Assembly (NCBI RefSeq): GCF_008636115.1
Contig: NZ_QLZD01000031.1
Coordinates: 1-64,000, forward strand
Source of the DNA: Candidatus Tokpelaia sp.
Lineage (GTDB): Bacteria; Pseudomonadota; Alphaproteobacteria; Rhizobiales; Rhizobiaceae
Length of the DNA: 64,000 nucleotides
Direction: 5' to 3'
Positions 13,348 through 23,124 of this stretch are shown here, piece after piece. The stretch's first letter is position 1. The number at the start of each line of letters is the position of its first letter. Below the pieces are notes generated by a model that saw only the letters and a program-made list of their open reading frames with translations, searched no databases and was not told the DNA's origin. A program made the translations under genes and the position numbers.

Positions 13348-14745
13348 ATGTCTTCTTTTTTTGCCGCTTCTGCTTATAAAGCTAAAAACAGGCTGCGCCG
13401 GTTTGGCCTGGCCATGCAACAGCATCGCAGCCTGATTCAGGCTTTGCAATGGGGCACGGTCGCAGTTTATTTTACCCTGCTGATTATCCCCGCCTGCCTG
13501 GATTTGCCGCCGCAAGGGGCAACTATTCTACATAATATGGTGATGTTTGCCCAATTTGTCTTTTGGGGCATATGGTGGCCTTTTGTTATTTTATCCATGC
13601 TGGCAGTGGGCAGGCTTGCCTGGTGCGGCGTTTTTTGCCCGGAAGGCGCACTGGCAGAATGGTCAAGCCGCTTCGGTATGAACAAAACCATTCCCCGCTG
13701 GTTGAAATGGCGCGGCTGGCCAACAGCCGCCTTTATTATGACCACAGTTTACGGCCAGCTTATCAGTGTTTACGATTACGCTCAGGCGGCCTTGCTCATT
13801 TTGGGCGGCTCCACGCTTGGCGCTATGCTGGTCGGCCTGTTTTTCGGCCGCGGCACGCGTGTCTGGTGCCGTTATCTCTGCCCGGTTAACGGCGTGTTCA
13901 ACCTGTTGTCACGCCTTGCTCCCATCAGCTTCAAGGCCGATCAACAGGCATGGAATGCCTATAGCGGCCCGCCGCCGGCTAATCCGCATTGCCCGCCAAT
14001 GATCAATATTCGCCGTCTGCATGGCGTTTCCGCCTGCCATATGTGCGGCCGTTGCGCCGGGTTCCGCAATGCGGTTGCGCTACAGCCGCGCTCCCCCAAT
14101 GAAGAAGTATTGCTCTATGGCGCGCAAAAAAACAGCCCGTGGGAGCTGCGGCTATTGCTTTACGGCATGATCGGCGTGGCTATTGGCGCCTTTACCTGGA
14201 CAGCCAACCCGGCTTTTGTTCGCTTTTATCAGACCGTGGCCGGCTGGCTGGTCAATCATAATCTCTATTTTCCGCTTGAGGCAAATGCGCCCTGGTTTAT
14301 CCTGACCAATTATCCTGATCATGGCGACAGTTTTTCCTGGGCCTATGGCGCCTGTATTATTGTTTATATTCTGGCCAGCGGGCTTATTTTTGGCGGGTTT
14401 TGCTCGGCCCTGCTCAGCCTTGCCGGCACTGTTAGCGGCCAAGGCCGGGTTTTGAAACTGCATCTGGCACAGGCGCTGCTGCCCATTGCCGCAGCCGGGC
14501 TGTTTTTGGGGCTGTCGGCCACGACGATCAAAATTCTCGGTTATAGCGGCGTGCATTTTTCGTGGATAGCGGCAGCGCGCCTGTTCCTTTTGAGCGGCGG
14601 CGCTTTATGGAGCTTTTATCTGGGCGGCCGCCTGCTGGGGCGCTATACGCTCGGCCGCACCCGCTTTCTCGGCTGTTTTGCTCTTTACAGCCTCTGCCTG
14701 CTGCCGATTATTACCGCCTGGTATTTCATGTTTTGGGGCTGGTAA
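13348..14745 (+). CDS. ftrD: Membrane-bound 4Fe-4S protein of the ferrous-iron importer (NapH/FtrD type)
   Basis: 465 residues with five or more membrane spans (about 35-50, 70-90, 128-165, 268-285, 330-355, 375-420, 435-463). Cysteine motifs WCGVFCPEG (C93, C97) and WCRYLCPVNG (C174, C178) are NapH-like. A ferredoxin-type cluster CHMCGRC (C230, C233, C236) with C215 lies in the cytoplasmic loop. FtrD is thought to pass on electrons released when ferrous iron is oxidised by FtrB. A 135-bp gap separates it from ftrC and holds no gene, so it may still be in the same transcript. Confidence 0.85.
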   Translation: MSSFFAASAYKAKNRLRRFGLAMQQHRSLIQALQWGTVAVYFTLLIIPACLDLPPQGATILHNMVMFAQFVFWGIWWPFVILSMLAVGRLAWCGVFCPEGALAEWSSRFGMNKTIPRWLKWRGWPTAAFIMTTVYGQLISVYDYAQAALLILGGSTLGAMLVGLFFGRGTRVWCRYLCPVNGVFNLLSRLAPISFKADQQAWNAYSGPPPANPHCPPMINIRRLHGVSACHMCGRCAGFRNAVALQPRSPNEEVLLYGAQKNSPWELRLLLYGMIGVAIGAFTWTANPAFVRFYQTVAGWLVNHNLYFPLEANAPWFILTNYPDHGDSFSWAYGACIIVYILASGLIFGGFCSALLSLAGTVSGQGRVLKLHLAQALLPIAAAGLFLGLSATTIKILGYSGVHFSWIAAARLFLLSGGALWSFYLGGRLLGRYTLGRTRFLGCFALYSLCLLPIITAWYFMFWGW

Positions 14746-14804
14746 CCGGCCGACCAATCCAGGACGGTTACCGGCAAATCCGGCGCTGTGATAAAAAATA
14801 TTTA

Positions 14805-14832
14805 TTGACATATTCCTTATTTTTCGTATACA
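14805..14832 (+). promoter_or_regulatory. brnTA promoter
   Basis: TTGACA (14805-14810) and TATACA (14827-14832) with a 16-base spacer form a near-consensus promoter 24 bases before brnT. TTTTCGTATACATAAAA around the -10 is partly symmetric and is a plausible BrnA operator, since BrnT-BrnA autoregulates. Confidence 0.6.
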
Positions 14833-14856
14833 TAAAATAGAGAGCGGGGGAATATT

Positions 14857-15105
14857 ATGCGAATTGTCTGGGACGAGCCAAAGCGCCTTGCCAATAAGGC
14901 TAAACACGGGCTGGATTTTGCTGATATTTGGGATTTCGGCTGGGAAAATGCTCTTATCGCGCCGACCTATAATAACCGGTTCAAGGCGATAGGGAGCTTC
15001 CGCGGCAAAGGGGCGGTGGTTATTTATGCAAATATGGGTAAGGAAGCAGTTTCCATTATCGGCTTTCGCCCTGCCGGCAAGGCAGAAAGGAAAAAATACC
15101 TATGA
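14857..15105 (+). CDS. brnT: BrnT-family ribonuclease toxin
   Basis: 82 residues with the family pattern WDEPKRLANKAKHGLDF (5-21), a central FRGKGAVVIYA strand and the C-terminal IIGFRPAGKAERKKY. BrnT is a RelE-fold RNase first described in Brucella that stops translation under stress until bound by BrnA. GGGGGAAT lies upstream of the ATG. The stop overlaps the brnA start (ATGA), the usual tight coupling. All expected segments are present, so it is probably functional. Confidence 0.9.
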   Translation: MRIVWDEPKRLANKAKHGLDFADIWDFGWENALIAPTYNNRFKAIGSFRGKGAVVIYANMGKEAVSIIGFRPAGKAERKKYL

Positions 15106-15419
15106 AGCAAAATTCACCGAAATTATTTACCCCCGGGCACGGCTACACAAAAGAGGATTGGGACGCTGTCGATTCCCCCCCCATTACTGATAAAGAATTC
15201 GCTCTTATGCGCCCGGCCGGGGCAGTTTTGCCGCCTGATTTTTTTGAGGCACTCCAGCAAGGCAGAGAAGAAAAAATGCGCGGGCGGCCAAAAATAGAAA
15301 ACCCCAAAGAAGTGCTGACCATACGCCTGGCGCCGGCGGCTATTGCTTATTTTAAATCACGCGGGCGCAACTGGCGGCAAAAACTGCGCAAGGATCTGGA
15401 AAAACTGGCAGGAATTTGA
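15102..15419 (+). CDS. brnA: BrnA-family antitoxin
   Basis: 105 residues. The N-terminal part (1-65) has YTKEDWDAVDSPPITDKEF, and the C-terminal part has RGRPKIENPKEVLTIRLAP followed by a helix, GRNWRQKLRKDLEKLAG, the ribbon-helix-helix-like DNA-binding end of BrnA. It neutralises BrnT and represses the shared promoter. The start overlaps the brnT stop by 4 bases. The 281 bases that follow, up to the aminotransferase, contain no gene I can support. Confidence 0.88.
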   Translation: MKQNSPKLFTPGHGYTKEDWDAVDSPPITDKEFALMRPAGAVLPPDFFEALQQGREEKMRGRPKIENPKEVLTIRLAPAAIAYFKSRGRNWRQKLRKDLEKLAGI

Positions 15420-15574
15420 GCTGCTGCCTAAGGCCTGGCGGGTTTGATTTATGGGCAGGGCTGCTTTTGCCACTTGACGCCCGTAAATTTTTATTATTAG
15501 CTTCTGTCGGAGCGCAGATTTTTGTTGCCATGACAAAGCCGTAAAAAGCTTCTATCAGGGCGGGTGTTCGCTGA

Positions 15575-16903
<1,329 letters not shown>

Positions 16904-17069
16904 ACAGCGCCCATAGCAGCAATCGGCCGGAGCAAACCGGCTGCGAGGGCATAATGTGCCGGCAGGATTTGGGGCGTGATGAGGCCGTGAGCAGGTGCCC
17001 ATATAGGCAGCTTAGCTTTTATGAAGAAATAGATTCGTCTGAACAGACTAGTCTGAAAGGAAGGTGATT

Positions 17070-17543
17070 ATGGAAAAAGTCCCAATGACCAGAAACGGTT
17101 TTGACAAATTGCGCGAGGAGCTGGAATGGCGGCAGAAAGCAGAGCGGCCGCGTATTATTGAAGCCATTGCCGAAGCGCGCGCCCATGGCGATCTTTCTGA
17201 AAATGCCGAATATCATGCCGCCAAGGAAAGCCAAAGCCTGAATGAAGGCCGTATCCACGAGCTGGAAGATTATCTGGCACGGGCCGAGGTGATTGATATT
17301 GGCAAATTGACTGGCGCCAAAATAAAATTCGGCGCGACAGTCACCCTGATTGATGAAGAAACAGAAGAAAAGCGCATATATCAGATTGTCGGCGATCAGG
17401 AGGCTGATGTCAAAGCCGGCAAAATTTCTATTTCTTCGCCTATTGCCCGCGCGCTTATCAATAAGGAACAGGGAGATTCTATTGAGGTGCAGGCTCCCGG
17501 CGGCGCGCGCGCTTATGAAATTTTGAAACTGGAATTTATCTAG
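17070..17543 (+). CDS. greA: Transcription elongation factor GreA
   Basis: 157 residues from the ATG at 17070, preceded by AAGGAAGG. The N-terminal coiled coil (about 8-75) carries the acidic tip [15 protein letters not shown], which reaches into the RNA polymerase channel to trigger cleavage of backtracked RNA. The C-terminal FKBP-like domain (80-157) includes TLIDEETEE and [13 protein letters not shown]. Length and motifs match the family fully. The gene lies 19 bp before the glycosyltransferase, an arrangement typical of Rhizobiales, so the two may be co-transcribed. Confidence 0.95.
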   Translation: MEKVPMTRNGFDKLREELEWRQKAERPRIIEAIAEARAHGDLSENAEYHAAKESQSLNEGRIHELEDYLARAEVIDIGKLTGAKIKFGATVTLIDEETEEKRIYQIVGDQEADVKAGKISISSPIARALINKEQGDSIEVQAPGGARAYEILKLEFI

Positions 17544-17562
17544 AGTGAAAGAATAAGCAAGC

Positions 17563-18636
17563 ATGGCGCGCCTGTCTATCCGCGAAGTGGATATTATTGC
17601 CCCGAATTTTAAAAAGCGGCTTTCCGGCGTGACCTCGACTATTGCGCAATTAGTGCCGCAGCAAAGAGCGCAGGGAGCGCGTATTGCCGCGCTCGGCCCC
17701 AAAGGCAGCCTGCCGGAAAATGTGCCTATGCTTGGCTGGGGCGCAGTTTTTGGCCTGTGGCAGGCACCGCAAGGCTGGCCTTACCGTCTTTGGCATGCCC
17801 GCCGCAATGTGGAAATGCTGGCCGGTATCATTATGCGTGATATTTTGCGCATGAAATTGCGCCTGATTTTTACTTCGGCAGCGCAGCGGCATCACAAAGC
17901 TTTTACCAAATATCTTATCGGCAAAATGGATAAAGTCATTGCCACCAGCGCCCGCTCCGGCTCTTATTTGCGGGTGCCGTATCAGGTTATACGCCACGGA
18001 GTGGATTTATCGGCCTTTACCCCGCCGGCCACAGCGGCAGACAAATTTGCCGCCGCCGGCCTGCCCGGGCATTATGTAATTGGCTGCTTTGGCCGTATCC
18101 GCTATCAGAAGGGCACGGATTTATTTGTTGAGGCCATGGTTTCGCTGCTGCCGCGCTACCCGCAATGGACAGCAGTGATAAGCGGGCGCATAACGCCGGA
18201 GCATAAAGCTTTTGCCGAAGCGCTCAAAGAGAAAATTGCTCAGGCCGGTTTAAGCGAGCGCATTATATTTCTGGGCGAAGTGCCGGATATACGCCCATGG
18301 TATCAAAGCTTGACCCTTTATGTTGCCCCTTCCCGCAATGAAGGTTTTGGCCTGACCCCGCTGGAAGCTTTTGCCTCACAAACGGCAGTAGTCGCCAGTA
18401 ATGCCGGCGCTTATCCCGAGCTGGTGGCGCCGGGCACAGGGGCAATCGTCCCGGCAGGTGATGAAAAAGCACTGGAACAGGCGATAGAGCCTTATCTGGC
18501 CGCGCCGCAAATGGCGCTGGCCGCCGGGCAGGCAGGGCTGGCTCATGTGCGCGCGCATTTTCCGCTGAAGCACGAAGCAGAGGCTATTAACCGCGTCTAT
18601 GAAGAGCTGTTACAGGAAGCGGCAGAGAAGAAATAA
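17563..18636 (+). CDS. lpcC: GT4-family glycosyltransferase, LpcC-like LPS core mannosyltransferase
   Basis: 357 residues, retaining GT-B fold. The N-terminal Rossmann half begins REVDIIAPNFKKRLSGVTSTI. The C-terminal half has GCFGRIRYQKGTDLFVEA (sugar-nucleotide binding) and the EX7E motif E260-E268 in NEGFGLTPLEAFA. Similar proteins next to greA in rhizobia and Brucella add mannose to the Kdo of the LPS inner core (LpcC/WadC type). The donor and acceptor are inferred from this resemblance and context, not visible residues. It starts 19 bp after greA and ends before the tandem-repeat array. Confidence 0.8.
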   Translation: MARLSIREVDIIAPNFKKRLSGVTSTIAQLVPQQRAQGARIAALGPKGSLPENVPMLGWGAVFGLWQAPQGWPYRLWHARRNVEMLAGIIMRDILRMKLRLIFTSAAQRHHKAFTKYLIGKMDKVIATSARSGSYLRVPYQVIRHGVDLSAFTPPATAADKFAAAGLPGHYVIGCFGRIRYQKGTDLFVEAMVSLLPRYPQWTAVISGRITPEHKAFAEALKEKIAQAGLSERIIFLGEVPDIRPWYQSLTLYVAPSRNEGFGLTPLEAFASQTAVVASNAGAYPELVAPGTGAIVPAGDEKALEQAIEPYLAAPQMALAAGQAGLAHVRAHFPLKHEAEAINRVYEELLQEAAEKK

Positions 18637-18731
18637 TCACCAGCCAAGGGGCCTGCCCCATTTTTCTGATTAGCTATACTTCCTTCCAGCCAAGATGTCT
18701 CAGGCATTTTGTTGCGGTTTGATTGCATTTT

Positions 18732-19201
18732 GCACGGTTTACGCGCGCCTGTTCTTTGTTGCGCCCAAAGCCACAGGCTAGCCTGTCCAACCCGGGCGCT
18801 GTTTGCACAGCTTACGCGCGCCTGTTCTTTGCTGCGCCCAAAGCCACAGACTAGCCTGTCCAACCCGGGCGCTGTTTGCACGCTCCGCGCGCCTGTTCTT
18901 TGCTGCGCCCAAAGCCACAGACTAGCCTGTCCAACCCGGGCGCTGTTTGCACGCTCCGCGCGCCTGTTCTTTGCTGCACCCAAAGCCACAGACTAGCCTG
19001 TCCAACCCGGGCGCTGTTTGCACGCTCCGCGCGCCTGTTCTTTGTTGCACCCAAAGCCACAGGCTAGCCTGTCCAACCCGGGCGCTGTTTGCACGCCCCG
19101 CGCGCCTGTTCTTCGTTGCGCCCGCCGCCCGCCAACCCGCGCGCTGTTTGCACGCCCCGCGCGCCCCTTCGGTTTGCACGCTCCGCGCGCCCCTTCGGTT
19201 T
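18732..19201. repeat. Tandem array of 71-73 bp units, decaying at one end
   Basis: Units start at 18732, 18805 (73 bp each), 18878, 18949 and 19020 (71 bp each), then at 19091 (59 bp, internally deleted), 19150 and 19176 (26 bp each). Each full unit contains a palindrome ACAGGCTAGCCTGT, or ACAGACTAGCCTGT with one mismatch, and CCCGGGCGC. The array is framed by near-identical TTTCTGATTAG words (about 18664 and 19198). Frames through it are open only because the unit lacks stops in some phases; no ribosome site is seen. Confidence 0.9.
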
Positions 19202-19620
19202 CTGATTAGTTATGCTATCCAGGTTTTGCTTGAGCCCTGTCACGCGGTTGCGACTTGCCCTCAGTTGTCGCCCGCCGCCGCAACCGGCGCCGGCCGCCGG
19301 GCAGGCAAGGCGGGCACCACAGAGAGCAGCAAAGGCGGCATGAGAAAAATATCGCCGCCTGATTTTTGTCTCTCAAATTTTCTATAATTTATTGATTATC
19401 TTGACAGTTTTTCATATTTCCCCACTTATTCCCGCATGCCCCATTCTTCTAATATTTTTACCGGATAATAACTGCTATTCCGATTGTCTCTGCCTATTGC
19501 CGGAACCGCATATTGCTTACCTTTAAAGCTCAGGCCGCAACGCGCAGCTATAAGCCGGCGTAAAACACCGCCTGGCGCCGAAACTCTCCCCGGCAGCAAC
19601 AAAGCAATAGAGCCGGAAGA
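19202..19620. other. Gene-free stretch after the tandem array
   Basis: No frame with a start and ribosome site stands out. A TTGACA at 19401-19406 with ACTTAT 17 bases later could be a plus-strand promoter, but no gene follows it. A GC-rich part (about 19255-19320) contains overlapping GCCGGC words. Confidence 0.5.
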
Positions 19621-20193
19621 TTATTCGCTGCCGGTAATATCGCCATAATCGACCGTAACAGTTAAAGTATTGGAATATGTCCCTGGCGAAAACTCGTCAA
19701 GTTTTTGCTGGAGCAACTGAATGATGAAAGGCTTGTTTTGCGCCGCCCCGGTCGAATCAAGAGAAACCGTATAGGGCGTGGCACCGTCTGAATTATCGCC
19801 CCAGACATTACCGGCAGCACTGGTCTCCTTATAAACCTGAAACAGCAAACGGTGCTGCAAATCGCCGTCTTTATATAAAGCGCGATTCATCGGCGTGTCG
19901 GCCGAATTAACGCTGCCGCTATTCAGCTTGACAGTAATAGCTTTGCCGCTAAAGAGAGCTGCATTGCAGACTATGCTGAAAGAACCTTGCAGCTCCTGCA
20001 CCTGACTCAAAAACGAGACGGGAGCGAAAGAAAAAATATTTTGGCTATTATCAAAACTCAGATCACAGCCTTGTTTAACGGTAAGCTGAATATCTAACTC
20101 TGCCGTAGTGGCACCATCTGCCGCGCCGGCCCCCGTGCTCAGGCCGATAAAAGCAAAAGCACACAAGCAAAGCGCCGTCACTCTGATTTTCAT
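19621..20193 (-). CDS. Secreted spore-coat-U (SCPU) domain protein
   Basis: 190 residues from the ATG at 20191-20193. The signal peptide (about 1-25) ends STGAGAADG. The mature part is one SCPU domain: an early cysteine (KQGCDLSFDN), a second cysteine (SIVCNA), QHRLLFQVYKE and the closing strand GTYSNTLTVTVDYG. This family supplies pilin subunits of archaic chaperone-usher fibres (Csu-like) and related secreted proteins. No chaperone or usher gene lies in the window. A second single-domain paralogue follows at 21,075 and two double-domain proteins at 36.5-39.0 kb. Confidence 0.75.
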   Translation of the reverse strand: MKIRVTALCLCAFAFIGLSTGAGAADGATTAELDIQLTVKQGCDLSFDNSQNIFSFAPVSFLSQVQELQGSFSIVCNAALFSGKAITVKLNSGSVNSADTPMNRALYKDGDLQHRLLFQVYKETSAAGNVWGDNSDGATPYTVSLDSTGAAQNKPFIIQLLQQKLDEFSPGTYSNTLTVTVDYGDITGSE

Positions 20194-20631
20194 CAACAAA
20201 ATCCCCGTCCTTACGCCCGAAACACCATATATTGCGAAACTTATTGAATCTTGTCACAATAATCAAGCGAAAACAGAATTATAAAAAAATATTATTTCAG
20301 CTATAAAAGCGCGGCGGCTCCGGCCTTGTCTTTTTGCGCCGCCTTGCCGCTGCATATTGGCGGTTTTCTGCCCTGCTCTCCGGCCGCGCGGCAAAAGAAA
20401 TTTACCACTTTCAGGCGTTTTGATTCCGCAACCTTGCCGTTGCTGCCACAATGCCGGAGCAGCGGCCGGGATAAGAGATGAAAGAGCGTTCCGCCGGCCT
20501 CTGTCACCATAAGTTTTGCCCGGCAACAGCGTCAATCTTTGGTAAAGCATTCTGTCCTCTTAATCAACAGTCAGATAAAGCGTAAAACTCCCCCGTAATT
20601 GTAACAAAGCTGCAAAAAGGGAGATTTGGCA
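20194..20631. other. Gap upstream of the first SCPU gene
   Basis: The part next to the gene (20,194-20,300) is AT-rich and should hold its promoter, but no good hexamer pair stands out. The rest has open frames on the minus strand without ribosome sites. I see no gene. Confidence 0.45.
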
Positions 20632-20908
20632 ATGGACGAAAAACGCCCTGAAAATGATTTCCGTGTCGACAATGCGGCTCGATCCTGTGCGATTCCAGCA
20701 GGTTACGGCTGCCGTACATGCCATTGCGCCGAACCACCCGCTACTTGACACAAGCATTTTGGACGCCTATGCAGACCCGCCTAATGAAGCTGTGTCAAAT
20801 GCTATAGCGCGTGCTGACGAAAAAACAGCAGAGGACTACTATGACGGAACCAGCGCGAAATATAGTGCCGCAATGCGGCGCATAAGCGAAATCGCAGCCA
20901 ATTCCTGA
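20632..20908 (+). pseudogene. Possible frameshifted small gene (unknown)
   Basis: The only good ribosome site (AGGGAG, 9 bases before the ATG at 20632) opens a frame starting MDEKRPENDFRVDNAARS, which ends after 38 codons. The +1 frame has its own ATG at 20654 but no ribosome site and gives 84 protein-like residues (RFQQVTAAVHAIAPNHPL, then ARADEKTAEDYYDGTSAKY). Joining the two would need one frameshift near 20,690. It may be a damaged gene or simply the 84-residue protein from 20654. No family is recognised. Confidence 0.35.
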
Positions 20909-21074
20909 AAAATTGCGCCGGAAGGAGCATAATAAACGCGGCAGATTTCCCTCAGCCGGCAGCAGCACTGCAATAAAAAACCGCCCCTCGATTAAAGGGG
21001 CGGCTCTCAACCTGCCATCAGCAAATTATACAACGGCACCTTCTCAAAGAGAGAGCGCAATCATATCACACCAA

Positions 21075-21668
21075 TTAGTTGGCAACGCCATCGTCAGCAG
21101 TATAATTGACTGTGGCAATCATAGTGCTTTTGTATTCACCGGGCTCCAAAGTTGACATATCAGACCGTGCGAGCAAGCGCACACGGTAATAAAACTCATT
21201 GGACTCACCATTTGCTATCGGAGTGTTGTAACGCGGTGTGGCCGTAGAGCTGCCGTCACCCCAGACAGTCTCTCCCTGTGTCCCCTGAAACACCTGGAAC
21301 TGAAGCGTGTTACTGGAAGAACCAAGGCTAAGCCGGCGATCGGCAACCGTGCTGCCTGTTCCGCTGCCCGCATTCAGCTCCACAGATGAGGCCGTATATG
21401 TATTGGTCTGCCCGGCAAGTTTGGAGCAACCGAGAGTAAAACTTCTCTCCGGCAGGGTTATATCCTGACTCAAAGCGGAAATAACGCCAAAGTTAACAAC
21501 ATCTTGACCTTTGAAATTGATGGTGCAACCTTCCTTCAAGGTCGCCAGGACAGTCAACTGACCTGTGCTTGTTTCATTTGTCGTTACAGCCGAAGCGGCA
21601 GAAACGCCGGCGGCAAAACTTGCTGTTGCAAAAAGTGTAATTAAGAGTCTTTTCAAATTAACCTCCAT
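21075..21668 (-). CDS. Secreted spore-coat-U (SCPU) domain protein
   Basis: 197 residues from the ATG at 21666-21668. However, GGAGG lies inside that start and points to TTG at 21656 as the true start (193 residues, LKRLLITLFATASFAAGVSAAS as signal). One SCPU domain follows: LKEGCTINF, then TLGCSKLAG, LQFQVFQGTQGETVWGDG and PGEYKSTMIATVNYT. It resembles the 19,621 protein in layout (both contain a VWGD segment), so the two are likely paralogues of one fibre system. The promoter should lie in 21,669-21,830. Confidence 0.72.
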   Translation of the reverse strand: MEVNLKRLLITLFATASFAAGVSAASAVTTNETSTGQLTVLATLKEGCTINFKGQDVVNFGVISALSQDITLPERSFTLGCSKLAGQTNTYTASSVELNAGSGTGSTVADRRLSLGSSSNTLQFQVFQGTQGETVWGDGSSTATPRYNTPIANGESNEFYYRVRLLARSDMSTLEPGEYKSTMIATVNYTADDGVAN

Positions 21669-22041
21669 AAGATTTCGTTGAAAGGGCTCTCTACAGCATT
21701 ATGCCGTAACCAGCCCCCTGCCTGCCCTTCCACTAGCCTAAACTGCTGCCGCCGTCAACTGCTATAAGTATTATTACGGGTAAAATTCATAATATTATTT
21801 ATAGCGTGTAAAAATGCAACACTGAGGCCGGAGCTTTTGCCCCGGCGGCACCCGGATAAAGTGCCTTTTACGGGCCTTGCCCCTATTATTAAAAGCCGGG
21901 CAGGCCGCAGGCAGAGAAGAGCGCCATAACCCTCATCTGCCGGTTTTCCACCGCGGCAGGAATAACAGGCTTTTGCTCTCACCCCGGCGCTGCGCCGCCG
22001 CCTTTCCCGGCTAGCCGGGCGCAAGGCAGAGCAAGGCAATT
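21669..22041. other. Intergenic region between SCPU and mntA genes
   Basis: 21,669-21,830 is AT-rich and likely carries the promoter of the SCPU gene (minus-strand TTGACG is the best -35). 21,830-22,041 is GC-rich with no supportable gene. Confidence 0.4.
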
Positions 22042-22380
22042 CTAGCGCAGCAGGATATTGTGAGTTCTGATTATTTTGGCAAAAGCGGCAGAAACAGCGC
22101 ACAAATCGACAATATCCACTTTATAAGGCAGGTCGGAATCTTCAAATTTTTCGCTTAAGGCTATCTCTTCCTGCAATGTGAGTTTCCGCCCCGCATCAAT
22201 GGCCAAATCCAGATCCGCCGCCTTTTTCAAAGTGCCGCCGGCGCGGGATCCAAAAACATATACGGCCGCTTCTTCCGGCAAAACAGCGCGCAAAACAGCG
22301 CAAATAATCAGCCTGTGCTCCGGCCGGACAGCCAGGCGCCGGTCACGCGCAACCGCTGCTTCAGGACTCTTTTTCGGCAT
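22042..22380 (-). CDS. mntA: MntA-like nucleotidyltransferase antitoxin
   Basis: 112 residues from the ATG at 22378-22380 (AAAGAGAC upstream). It is a minimal nucleotidyltransferase: VFGSRAGG (43-49), then DLDLAID with D56 and D58, and a third acidic residue in KVDIVDL. MntA proteins neutralise HepT RNases by adding AMP units to a tyrosine near the RNase active site. The start lies inside the end of the HepT-like gene (20-bp overlap). Toxin first, antitoxin second is usual for this pair. Confidence 0.82.
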   Translation of the reverse strand: MPKKSPEAAVARDRRLAVRPEHRLIICAVLRAVLPEEAAVYVFGSRAGGTLKKAADLDLAIDAGRKLTLQEEIALSEKFEDSDLPYKVDIVDLCAVSAAFAKIIRTHNILLR

Positions 22381-22804
22381 TTTGTCTCTTTTCCACTTCC
22401 GCATAAAACAATTCTGCCTGAGTCAGAAAAGCCGGAATGCCCTTATACACTTCGCGCGCTTTATTTTCATCATAAGCATGGCTGCTGAGATTGCGATTAT
22501 GGCGAAACTGCTTCCACACAACAAGCTCGGCCGCCAGCAGCCCGGTCTCATAGCCGCGGCGCACCAGATCATTAAAGCTTAAACGGTCAACTTCCCCCGG
22601 ATCAGCCTCATGCTGCTGCAAATAGCGCTGCAAAAATTTAATGCTTAAGCCATAACTATATTCAAAAGCCTGGATAGCGCCGCCCTGCAAAAATCGGGCA
22701 AAACGCGGATCACCTTTTGCCCTGTCGGAATTACAAAACTCCAAGGCCTCGCGCAAACGGGCAAGGGAATTTTTTAAAGGAGACAAATCAAGCTTTGCGC
22801 TCAT
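22361..22804 (-). CDS. hepT: HepT-like HEPN RNase toxin (HI0074 family)
   Basis: 147 residues, all-helical. RFLQGGAIQAFEYSYGLSIKF (split by residues 36-56) is typical of the nucleotidyltransferase substrate-binding/HI0074 family. The HEPN RNase motif R-X4-H is present at R104-H109 (RNLSSH), followed by A-Y-D, where the tyrosine is the expected AMP-acceptor. The paired MntA gene overlaps its 3' end. Function as an RNase toxin is inferred from family and pairing. Confidence 0.82.
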   Translation of the reverse strand: MSAKLDLSPLKNSLARLREALEFCNSDRAKGDPRFARFLQGGAIQAFEYSYGLSIKFLQRYLQQHEADPGEVDRLSFNDLVRRGYETGLLAAELVVWKQFRHNRNLSSHAYDENKAREVYKGIPAFLTQAELFYAEVEKRQNAEKES

Positions 22805-22944
22805 TACCGCATCTCGCTTTTCCGCCGATTATCAGCCCTATATAAATAGCGCAAACAGCAAAAAGTTGCAATTTCATGCAATATAGCGGCAAAACAACAG
22901 GGGCAGCGCCGCTAGAACGGCTCAAGCCCATGGCCGCCTCCTTG

Positions 22945-23124
22945 TTTCTGTATGGCGGTCATGCTGTCGGCCGCAAGCCGCCTCATAATTCTCCGCGCTT
23001 TATTAAAAAGCGCTCAGCTTCCAGCGCCGCCATCGCAGCCAAAGGCTGCTTATCTATTTCTGTATGGCGGTCACGCTTATAGCCCGCGCTTTATTAAAAA
23101 GCGCTCAGCTTCCAGCGCCGCCAT
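22945..23124. repeat. Partial duplication of the trxB 3' end
   Basis: A 40-bp segment at 23085-23124, which includes the last codons of trxB, is repeated at 22994-23033. A second pair, TTTCTGTATGGCGGTC with a few more bases, lies at 22945-22965 and 23057-23077. The two pairs have different offsets (91 and 112 bp), so later small insertions or deletions followed the copying. The upstream copy has no coding role that I can see. Confidence 0.75.

Noticed and set aside
18732-19201. CRISPR array
   Set aside because: The units are adjacent and almost identical along their full length; there are no unique spacers and no cas genes.
18709-19387. Several overlapping open frames on both strands through the tandem array
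   Set aside because: They are periodic artefacts of a 71-bp unit lacking stops in some phases, with no ribosome sites, and they shift phase between 73- and 71-bp units.
20263-20757. Minus-strand frames of 65-95 codons between the SCPU genes
   Set aside because: No ribosome sites and no recognisable protein pattern.
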